Positions 34,747 to 42,015 of a stretch of DNA of 60,639 nt are shown in pieces. Position 1 is the first letter of the stretch. Each line of letters opens with the position of its first letter. The stretch is from CAZABP01 sp964483245 (lineage in GTDB: Bacteria > Planctomycetota > UBA1135 > UBA2386), in the NCBI GenBank assembly GCA_964483245.1, contig CAZABP010000027.1:1-60639 (forward strand), given 5' to 3'. The translations under genes were made by a program, and so were the position numbers. Under the pieces are notes generated by a model. It did not search any database. It saw nothing but the letters and a program-made list of their open reading frames with translations, and was not told where the DNA came from.

Positions 34747-35922
34747 TTGCAGATTCCTTTGCTCGCCGCTGCGCTCGCAGTGGCGCCTCTGATCGCCGGG
34801 AGCCAGGATCCCGCGCCGACCCCCCATGATCCCAAGCAGCCGGAGCCGACCTATCAAAAGGCGCCGTCCGGTCTCGAGTACGCAGTGCTGGAGCCCGGCT
34901 CCGGTGCGAAGCCGAAGAACGGCGACCGCGTGCGCGTGCACTACACCGGTTGGCTGACCGACGGCACGAAGTTCGATTCGTCGCGCGACCGCGACAAGCC
35001 GTTCGAGTTCGTCCTCGGGCAGGGTCAGGTCATCCGCGGCTGGGACGAAGGGGTCGCGATGATGCCGAGCGGCGCGCGGTGGAAGCTGCGGATCCCGCCG
35101 GACATGGCCTACGGGCCAGGTGGTCGCGGCAAGATCCCGGCGAACGCGACGCTCGTGTTCGACGTCGAGCTGCTCGAGATCGTCCGCATGCCGGAGTTCC
35201 ACGCCGGCGACGCCGAGAAGCAGAAGACGACGACGTCCGGCATCAAGTACGAGGTGCTGCGCGAAGGCGCGGGCGAGCCGTGCCAGAAGGACCAGGGCTT
35301 CCAGGTGAAGTTCGCGGTCTGGAGCGAGGATGGGAAGCTGCTCGAGTGCACCGAGATGCACGGCGGCACGATCCAGGGCCTCGTCGACGCGATGCGGTTG
35401 CAGTTCCTCAAGGAGGCGCCGCTGATGCTGCGCGAGGGCGCGCGCTACCGGTTCGAAGTGCCGGCCGGGTTGGCGTTCGGCGCGCAGCCGGGCCCGGGGA
35501 ACCTGCCGCCGAACTCCAAGACGATCTGGGAACTCGAGATGGTCAAGATCCACGAGTCGCCGAAGTTCGAGCAGCCGGACGAGAGCAAGCAGCAGAAGAC
35601 CGAGAGCGGCCTGCGCTACGAGGTCCTGCAGCCGGGGAACGGCAAACGTCCGACAGCGACCAACCGCGTGCGCGTGCACTACGCCGGTTGGCTGACCGAC
35701 GGGACTTCGTTCGATTCGTCGTACGCGCGCGGCGAGCCGGCGGAGTTCGGGCTGTCGCAGGTGATCCGTGGCTGGACCGAAGGCCTGCAGCTGATGCAGG
35801 AAGGCGCGAAGTACCGCTTCGTGATCCCCGGGCAGCTCGCGTACGGCGAGCGTGGCATGGGGTCGATCCCGCCGAATGCGACGCTGATCTTCGTCGTCGA
35901 GCTGCTGAAGGTGCTCGACTGA
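34747..35922 (+). CDS. Periplasmic triple-domain FKBP-type peptidyl-prolyl isomerase
   Basis: A 391-residue exported folding factor. The TTG start at 34747 follows AGGAG by 6 nt and begins a signal peptide (IPLLAAALAVAPLIAG). FKBP domain 1 (~45-145) is complete: VRVHYTGWLTDGTKFDSS, QVIRGWDEGV and MAYGPGGRGKIPANATLVFDVELL. Domain 2 (~155-265) keeps the fold pattern but lacks the FDSS and VIxGW active-site residues, so it is probably inactive. Domain 3 (~275-391) is complete again: VRVHYAGWLTDGTSFDSS, QVIRGWTEGL and IPPNATLIFVVELL. It should catalyse prolyl isomerisation in the periplasm. Unlike the other neighbouring genes, it is followed by a 19-nt gap and mnmE, so read-through transcription is likely. 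Confidence 0.92.
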   Translation: MQIPLLAAALAVAPLIAGSQDPAPTPHDPKQPEPTYQKAPSGLEYAVLEPGSGAKPKNGDRVRVHYTGWLTDGTKFDSSRDRDKPFEFVLGQGQVIRGWDEGVAMMPSGARWKLRIPPDMAYGPGGRGKIPANATLVFDVELLEIVRMPEFHAGDAEKQKTTTSGIKYEVLREGAGEPCQKDQGFQVKFAVWSEDGKLLECTEMHGGTIQGLVDAMRLQFLKEAPLMLREGARYRFEVPAGLAFGAQPGPGNLPPNSKTIWELEMVKIHESPKFEQPDESKQQKTESGLRYEVLQPGNGKRPTATNRVRVHYAGWLTDGTSFDSSYARGEPAEFGLSQVIRGWTEGLQLMQEGAKYRFVIPGQLAYGERGMGSIPPNATLIFVVELLKVLD

Positions 35923-35941
35923 CCGCGTAACGGGCGGCGCG

Positions 35942-37204
35942 ATGCTCGGTGACACGATCGTCGCCGTCGCGTCGCCGCCCGGCGCGGCGGCGCGCGGCGT
36001 GCTGCGCGTGTCCGGGCCGCAGGCGTTCGCGGCGGTCGAGCGCTGGCTCGGCGATCCGCTGCCGCGGGTCCGCGCGGCGCGCGACGTGCTGGCGCGCATC
36101 GGCGGCGCGACGCTGCCGCTGTGGGTGCTGACGATGCCGGGCCCGGCGTCGTACACCGGCGAGGACGTGGTCGAGCTGCACCTGCCGGGCAGCCCGTTGC
36201 TGTTGGCGATGGTCGAGGAAGCGCTCGCGCCGCTCGCGCGCCGCGCGACCCCCGGCGAGTTCACGCGGCGGGCGTTCGAGCACGGCAAGCTCGACCTGCT
36301 CGGCGCCGAGGCGGTGCTGGAGCTGATCCACGCCGCCTCCGACGACGAACGGCGGCACGCGGTCGCGGCCCTCTCGGGAGCGGTCCCGGAGCTGGTCGCG
36401 CAGCTGCGCGAGGCGGTCCAGGATGCGCTCGCGCAGATCGAAGGGGGGCTCGACTTCGAGCCGGCCGAGACCGGCGCCGTCGCGCCACAGCAGTGGCTGC
36501 CGGATGTCGCGCGCGCGCAGGCGCTGGTCACCGAGCTGCGCCGCGGCGCGCCGGCGAGCCTGGGGGCGGGCGGCTTCCTGCTCTGGGGGGCGGCGAGCGC
36601 GGGCAAGTCATCGCTGTGCAACGCGCTGGCGGGACGCGAGGCGGTCCTGGTCGACGCCGCGCCCGGCACGACGCGCGACGTGCTGGCGGTCGACGCCGGT
36701 CATGGCATCCGGCTGTGGGACTCGCCCGGATCATGGGCCGGGGACCCGCTCGGCGGCGAGCTGCGCGACCGGCTCGCGACGCGGGCGCTCGCGCTGCTGT
36801 TGGTCGTGGATCCGGCACGGGCGGAGTTTCCGCAGCCGCCGCAGCCGCCGCTCGCAGTGGTGTGGACGCATGCGGATCTGCCATTGCGTGAGCCGGCGGT
36901 GTTCCCGTCCGTGCCGCAGTTCCGGGTCAGCAATGTCACCGGCAGCGGGGTTGCGGAGCTGCGCGCATTCCTCGCGCAGCATGCGCGCAGCGGTCCGTCG
37001 CCGCGGGGTCGGCAGGAGGCGCTGCTGGCCGAATGTGCGGCGCGGCTGCAGGCTGCGCGCGAGCTCGGCGAGCGCGATGGCGGGGACGAGCTCGCCGCGT
37101 TCGAGCTGCAGGCGGCGCTGCGATCGCTCGATGAGATCGACGGTCGTTCGACGCCGGAGGAGCTGCTCGATCGGATCTTTGCCGCGTTCTGTCTCGGCAA
37201 GTGA
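35942..37204 (+). CDS. mnmE: tRNA uridine-5-carboxymethylaminomethyl modification GTPase MnmE, divergent G domain
   Basis: A 420-residue protein, shorter than the usual ~450. With MnmG it makes the cmnm5 group on U34 of tRNAs. The N-terminal folate-binding domain begins DTIVAVASPPGAAARGVLRVSG, with YTGEDVVELHLPGSP and GEFTRRAFEHGKLDLLGAEAVLELI. The C-terminus ends in FCLGK, the conserved Cys-x-Gly-Lys. The G domain is altered: G1 is GAASAGKSS with Ser where MnmE normally has the potassium-binding Asn, G3 reads DSPGSW rather than DTAGL, and G4 reads THAD in place of NKxD. The P-loop Lys-Ser and GTTRD switch remain. GTP turnover may be slow or different. No mnmG is in the window. Confidence 0.9.
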   Translation: MLGDTIVAVASPPGAAARGVLRVSGPQAFAAVERWLGDPLPRVRAARDVLARIGGATLPLWVLTMPGPASYTGEDVVELHLPGSPLLLAMVEEALAPLARRATPGEFTRRAFEHGKLDLLGAEAVLELIHAASDDERRHAVAALSGAVPELVAQLREAVQDALAQIEGGLDFEPAETGAVAPQQWLPDVARAQALVTELRRGAPASLGAGGFLLWGAASAGKSSLCNALAGREAVLVDAAPGTTRDVLAVDAGHGIRLWDSPGSWAGDPLGGELRDRLATRALALLLVVDPARAEFPQPPQPPLAVVWTHADLPLREPAVFPSVPQFRVSNVTGSGVAELRAFLAQHARSGPSPRGRQEALLAECAARLQAARELGERDGGDELAAFELQAALRSLDEIDGRSTPEELLDRIFAAFCLGK

Positions 37205-37219
37205 TTCCGCAACCGGGTT

Positions 37220-37248
37220 TTGACACGCAACGGGTAGCGCTGTACCAG
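37220..37248 (+). promoter_or_regulatory. Candidate sigma70-type promoter of nrdR-smc
   Basis: A perfect -35 TTGACA (37220-37225), a 17-nt spacer and a weak -10 TACCAG (37243-37248), in the 126-nt gap between mnmE and nrdR. It is the best -35 box noticed in the window. A GGAGGGG lies farther down at about 37271. Confidence 0.4.
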
Positions 37249-37330
37249 TCTCCGCATCCCAGATCCTGCGGAGGGGTCGGACCTCGTCGAGGCGGTTGGC
37301 GGGGGACCGGCGTGTCCGCGGGGCGACGCC

Positions 37331-37831
37331 ATGCGCTGCCCGTATTGCAAGGCTGACAACGACCGGGTCATCGACTCGCGTGCCAGCGCCGACGGATTCG
37401 CAATCCGACGGCGCCGGGTCTGCCTCGACTGCGATCGGCGCTACACGACCTACGAGCGCGTCGAGCACGCGCCGCTGCGGGTCGCGAAAAAGAATGGCGA
37501 GCGGGTCGAGTTCGACCGCACGAAGCTGCTGAATGGACTGCGCAGGGCCTGCGAGAAGCGGCCGGTCTCGAGCGAGCAGCTCGACGCGATCGCGGATCGC
37601 ATCGAGCGGCAGTGCTTCGAGGCGTTCGACAAAGAGGTGCCGAGCAAGGTCATCGGCAATCTCGTGATGCAGGAGCTGCGCAGTCTGGATCAGGTGGCGT
37701 ATGTGCGGTTCGCCTCGGTCTATCGGGATTTCAAGGACGTGTCGCAGTTCCTCGACGAGCTGAAACCAATGCTCGAGAAGAAGCGCGGGGAGGGCGCAGA
37801 GCATGAGAAGACGGGCGGATTGTCTGGTTGA
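37331..37831 (+). CDS. nrdR: Transcriptional repressor NrdR
   Basis: A 166-residue repressor of ribonucleotide reductase genes. It has the N-terminal zinc ribbon (MRCPYC ... RRRVCLDCDRRYTTYER) and an ATP-cone domain beginning VAKKNGERVEFDRTKLLNGLRRACEKRPVS, through which it senses the ATP/dATP ratio. The family end is ASVYRDFKDVSQFLDEL. The C-terminal ~15 residues overlap the next gene by 29 nt. No nrd gene is in the window, so its targets lie elsewhere; I did not find an NrdR box pair upstream. The following gene also looks like an ATP-cone protein. Confidence 0.95.
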   Translation: MRCPYCKADNDRVIDSRASADGFAIRRRRVCLDCDRRYTTYERVEHAPLRVAKKNGERVEFDRTKLLNGLRRACEKRPVSSEQLDAIADRIERQCFEAFDKEVPSKVIGNLVMQELRSLDQVAYVRFASVYRDFKDVSQFLDELKPMLEKKRGEGAEHEKTGGLSG

Positions 37832-38222
37832 GAAGCGTGACGGACGGCGCGAATGGCTGCGGGCCAGCAAACTGGCCCGTTCGATCCACCTCGCGCTGCA
37901 GGCGGCGGGTGCGCCGGAGCCATGGCGCGCGCTCGAGGTCGCCGAGGCGGTGCTGGTCGGCCTGCGCCACCGGCGGGCCGAAGGGCTGTCCCTGCCGACC
38001 GCGATGCTGGCCGACGGCGTCAGCCGCGTCCTGCTCGCGATCGGCTATCCGGTCGCGGCGCTGCAGTACGAACGCGTCGGTGCGGAGCTGCGCCGGCGGC
38101 GGGCGGTGTTGCAGGCGCAGCTGCCGGCGGCGGCTGTGCACCGCGGGCGGTTCGGGCTCGGTTGCGGTGACTTGAACGCGACCCCGCGCAGCGCTGGTCG
38201 CGGCACGGAAGGGCACGGGTAG
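37803..38222 (+). CDS. Stand-alone ATP-cone-like protein
   Basis: A 139-residue protein with a single recognisable feature. Residues ~7-95 follow the ATP-cone pattern seen in NrdR and NrdA: CLVEKRDGRREWLRASKLARSIHLALQAAG, then a helix pair and ADGVSRVLLAIGYPVAALQY, matching the cone ending with a Tyr/Arg-rich helix. The last ~40 residues are low complexity. There is no zinc ribbon or catalytic domain. It overlaps nrdR by 29 nt and is 8 nt before smc, so it is likely made with both. A nucleotide-sensing or NrdR-partner role is inference; a diverged paralogue of the NrdR cone is another reading. Confidence 0.65.
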   Translation: MRRRADCLVEKRDGRREWLRASKLARSIHLALQAAGAPEPWRALEVAEAVLVGLRHRRAEGLSLPTAMLADGVSRVLLAIGYPVAALQYERVGAELRRRRAVLQAQLPAAAVHRGRFGLGCGDLNATPRSAGRGTEGHG

Positions 38223-38230
38223 GAGTCCGC

Positions 38231-41200
38231 ATGCGCCTGCGTCGCCTCGTGATGCGCGGCTTCAAGTCGTTCGCCGACCGGACGGAGTTCGAGTTCGACG
38301 CGAACCTGACCGGGATCATCGGTCCGAACGGCTGCGGCAAGTCCAACGTCGTGGATGGGCTGAAGTGGGTGCTGGGGGACCAGCGCGCGCGCAGCCTGCG
38401 CGGCAAGGAGATGACCGACGTCATCTTCAAGGGAGCCGAAGGTCGCGATGGGATGACGACGGCCGAGGTCGAAGTCGTCCTCGAAGATCGCAGCGGACGG
38501 TTGGACGGCCGTGACGAGGTGCGGATCGGGCGGCGGCTGAGCACCGACAAGGAGTCGGAGTACCTGCTGAATGGGGTCCCCGCGCGCCTGAAAGACGTGC
38601 GGGACTTCCTGCTCGACACCGGGCTCGGCGTCGGCGCGTACTCGGTCATGGAGCAGGGGCGGATCGACGCGGTGCTGTCGGCCGACCCGGAGGAGCGGCG
38701 CGCGATCTTCGAGGAGGCGGCCGGGATCAGCCGGTTCAAGCTGCAAAAGCGCGAGACGCTGCGCCGGCTGGAGCGGACGGAGATCAACCTCGCCCGCGCG
38801 AAGGACCTGCTCGAGGAGCGGGGGCGGCGGATCCGCAGCCTGAAGATCCAGGCCGGCAAGGCGCGGCGGTTCCTCGAGCTGCGCGAGCGGCTGCGCGACC
38901 TGCGCTCGGCGTTGGCGGTGCTCGAGGGGCGTGCGCTGCGCGCGGTCGAGGCGGCGCGGCGCGCGGAGCTCGCGGCGATCGAACAGGAGCTCGCGACGGC
39001 GGATGCGCGCCGGCGGGAAGCCGCGGCGCAGGCGCAGGAGCTCGAGGCGCGCGTGGCGGCGGCGCGGGCGGACGTGGATGCCTGCGTCGAGCAGATCCAC
39101 CGCGCGCGCGCGACGCGGGATGCCGAGACCGGGCGGGCGCAGGCCGCCGAGCGGCGTGCCGCCGAGCTCGACGCGGAGGCGGACGAGACCGAGGCGGGCC
39201 TGACGCGGCTGGCCGAGCAGCGGCGCGAAGCGGAGCAGCAGATCGCGACCGGACGGGCGCGGCTCGTACAGCTCGAGGAGCAGGTGATCGCGCTGCAGGA
39301 CCAGCTCGCGGCGGCGGAGCAGGCGCTGCGCGAGAGCGGCGCCGACGTGCGCAAGCTGCTCGCCGAACGCGAAGCGGCGCGCACGCGCGCGCTGGAAGGG
39401 ATCCATCGGCGCACCAAGCTGCGCAACCTCGCGCACGAGCAGGAGGCGCAGATCCGCGCGACCGACGGCAACCGGGCGCGTGCCGCGGCACGCCGCGGTG
39501 CGCTGGCCGAGGAGCTGACGCGGCTGCAGCAGGAGATCGTCGAGGTCGAGCGCCAGCGCGAGGCGCTCGGGCGTCAGGACACGGAGTTCGCCGAGCAGGA
39601 GCAGCAGATCCTCGGGGAGCTGGAGCAGGCGGACCGGGCGGCCGCGGAGCTGTCGCGCCGCGAGTCGGAGCTGCGCGCGCGGCACGCGGCCGTGCACGGC
39701 AAGCTGCAGGCGCTGACGCAGATGGAGGCGCATCTCGAGGGCCTGGATCGCGGTCCGCGCGAGCTGCTGCGGGCGGCGCCGGAGGGGCTGCTCGGCCGGC
39801 TGATCGAGCGGCTCGAAATCGACGTCGAGCTCGGGCCGGCGCTCGAGGCGGCGCTCGGGCCGTTGGTGCAGGCGCTCGTCGTCGACACGCGGGCACACGC
39901 GGATGCGATGCTGGCACGGCTCGCGTCGGCGCAGAACGGGCGCGCCTTGCTGTTGGTCGAGTCGGAGTTCGGACCGGAGCTGTTGAGCCCGCGGCCGTTC
40001 GATCTGCCGGACGGCTGCACGCCGCTGGCGTCGCGCGTGCGCTGCCCGGACAGCGCACGGCCGCTCGTGCAGTGGTTGCTGCGCGGTGTCTGCCTGGTGG
40101 ACACGCTCGCGGGGATGCCGTTCGAGCGCGCGGATCTGTGCTTCGTCACGCCGGCCGGTGAGCTGTCGTGCGGGCCGCGGCGGGAAGGCGGCGCCACGGC
40201 AGTGGCGGGTCCGGGCAGCGGCGGCTTGATCGTGCGCCGCGCGCAGATCACGGCGCTGCGGGCGCAGGCGGCGCAGCTCGATGCGGAGCTCGCCGAGCTG
40301 CACGGCGGCCGGGAGCTCGCGGCCCAGGCGGCGGAACAGCTACGCCAGCGCGTGCGCGGGGTCGGGGAGCAGCGGCGGCAGGCGCAGGCGGCCCACGCTG
40401 CGGCAGGCGCGGAGCTCGCGCGGCGGCAAGGGCGCACGGCGGATCTGGAGCGGGAGCGGGAGCTGCTCGGACGTGAGCTGGCAGAGCTCGGCCGGCAGCG
40501 GACGTTGGCCCTCGGCCGGTTGGGGACGCACCTGCTGGATCTGTTGGTCTGGGGTCGGCTCGAGCGGGCTCACGAAGCAACCGAGCAGGCGCTCGAGATG
40601 CGCCTGCAGCAGGCGCAGGCGCGGCAGGCGGAATTGCAGCGCGCCGAGCAGGAGCACCGCCTGCAGCGTGCCGTGTTGCAAGGCGAGCACGGCAGCGAGC
40701 AGCAGGCGATCGCGGTCCGGGAGCAGACGCTGGTAGCGATGGGGCGCACGCAGCAGGAGCTGCAGCAGCGCTCGACGACGGCGCGCGAGGGCGCGGCGGC
40801 GGCGCGGGAGGAAAGTTCGCGGCGCGCGCAGCTCGCTGGCGAGGCGGAGCAGGCGCTGGGTGCGGCGACGGAGGCGCGCACGGCGGCGGAGGCCGTGCAG
40901 CAGGAGCGCGAGCTCGCCCGCCGTCAGGCCGGCGAGGCGGCGGCGACGCTCGAACGCGAGCGCGAGGCCCGCAGCGAGCGGCGGACGCAGGTGTTGCTGA
41001 TGCTCGGCGAGACCGAGCACGCGTTCGCGCGCGTCGAGGAGCGGCTGCGCAGCGAGGTCGCGGTCGAGCTGCGGCGCTGTCTCGGCGAGGTGCACGGATT
41101 CGGCAAGCTCGTCGATGCGCTCGAGGGGCCACCCGCCGAGGACGTCGAGCTGCTCGAGGGCCCGCCGCTGCCACCGCAGATCATCGAGGCGGAGCTGGCG

Positions 41201-41971
41201 CTGCGGCGGCTGTGGGAGGAGCCGGAGTTCGACAGCGACGCGGCGCGGGCGGAGGCGCAGGTGCTGCAGGCGCAGGTCGACCGGCTCGGCGCCGTGAACC
41301 TGGACGCAGTCGCGGAGCTCGAGGGCGAGGAAGGCAACTTCGTCGCGGTCGAGGAACAGGTGCGTGACCTGACGGAGGCGCGCACGGGCTTGATCGAGAC
41401 GCTGCGGCGGCTCGAGACGGAGTCGCGCGTGTTGTTCGAGCAGACGTTCGAAGCGGCGCGTGCGAACTTCCAGGAGATCTTCCGCAAGCTGTTCCAGGGT
41501 GGCCGCGCCGACATGATGCTGACTGGCGGCGAGGACCTGCTCGAATCCGGCATCGAGATCGTGGCGCGGCCGCCGGGCAAGGAGCTGCAGTCGATCAACC
41601 TGCTGTCGGGTGGCGAGCGCAGCCTGACCGCGCTGGCGATCCTGTTCGCCGTGTTCAAGGTCAAGCCGTCGCCGTTCTGCATCCTCGACGAGGTGGACGC
41701 GGCGCTCGACGAGACGAACGTGGAGCGGTTCCTGCGCGTGCTGCGCGACTTCGTCGGGCCGACGCAGTTCTGCATCGTGACGCACCACAAGCGGACGATG
41801 GCGGCGTGCCAGGTGCTGTACGGGATCACGATGCAGCGGCGCGGCGTGTCGTCGCGGATCGCGGTCGCGCTGCACGAGGTCGACGAGCTGCAGGCTCAGC
41901 CGGAGCCGGGAGCAGTCGCGCTGGCCAGCCGCCAGCGGATCGCCGGCGAAGAGCAACTCGGGTTCGAGTAG
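38231..41971 (+). CDS. smc: Chromosome segregation protein SMC
   Basis: A 1246-residue SMC ATPase for chromosome compaction and segregation. The N-terminal head has the FKSFADRTEFEF opening and Walker A GPNGCGKSN (31-39), then GVGAYSVMEQGRIDAVLS and RRAIFEEAAGISRFK. Two long coiled coils, very rich in Arg, Glu, Ala and Gln, flank a hinge around residues 505-660. The C-terminal head has the signature LLSGGERSLTALAILFAVFK and Walker B FCILDEVDAALDE. Full family length and all ATPase motifs are present. Partner scpA and scpB genes are not in the window. The strong coding bias gives long open frames on the opposite strand that are not genes. Confidence 0.97.
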   Translation: MRLRRLVMRGFKSFADRTEFEFDANLTGIIGPNGCGKSNVVDGLKWVLGDQRARSLRGKEMTDVIFKGAEGRDGMTTAEVEVVLEDRSGRLDGRDEVRIGRRLSTDKESEYLLNGVPARLKDVRDFLLDTGLGVGAYSVMEQGRIDAVLSADPEERRAIFEEAAGISRFKLQKRETLRRLERTEINLARAKDLLEERGRRIRSLKIQAGKARRFLELRERLRDLRSALAVLEGRALRAVEAARRAELAAIEQELATADARRREAAAQAQELEARVAAARADVDACVEQIHRARATRDAETGRAQAAERRAAELDAEADETEAGLTRLAEQRREAEQQIATGRARLVQLEEQVIALQDQLAAAEQALRESGADVRKLLAEREAARTRALEGIHRRTKLRNLAHEQEAQIRATDGNRARAAARRGALAEELTRLQQEIVEVERQREALGRQDTEFAEQEQQILGELEQADRAAAELSRRESELRARHAAVHGKLQALTQMEAHLEGLDRGPRELLRAAPEGLLGRLIERLEIDVELGPALEAALGPLVQALVVDTRAHADAMLARLASAQNGRALLLVESEFGPELLSPRPFDLPDGCTPLASRVRCPDSARPLVQWLLRGVCLVDTLAGMPFERADLCFVTPAGELSCGPRREGGATAVAGPGSGGLIVRRAQITALRAQAAQLDAELAELHGGRELAAQAAEQLRQRVRGVGEQRRQAQAAHAAAGAELARRQGRTADLERERELLGRELAELGRQRTLALGRLGTHLLDLLVWGRLERAHEATEQALEMRLQQAQARQAELQRAEQEHRLQRAVLQGEHGSEQQAIAVREQTLVAMGRTQQELQQRSTTAREGAAAAREESSRRAQLAGEAEQALGAATEARTAAEAVQQERELARRQAGEAAATLEREREARSERRTQVLLMLGETEHAFARVEERLRSEVAVELRRCLGEVHGFGKLVDALEGPPAEDVELLEGPPLPPQIIEAELALRRLWEEPEFDSDAARAEAQVLQAQVDRLGAVNLDAVAELEGEEGNFVAVEEQVRDLTEARTGLIETLRRLETESRVLFEQTFEAARANFQEIFRKLFQGGRADMMLTGGEDLLESGIEIVARPPGKELQSINLLSGGERSLTALAILFAVFKVKPSPFCILDEVDAALDETNVERFLRVLRDFVGPTQFCIVTHHKRTMAACQVLYGITMQRRGVSSRIAVALHEVDELQAQPEPGAVALASRQRIAGEEQLGFE

Positions 41972-42015
41972 CGCGCGCTGGTCTCGGTCGCGCCCGGCGG
42001 GGATCCTGTCACGCC

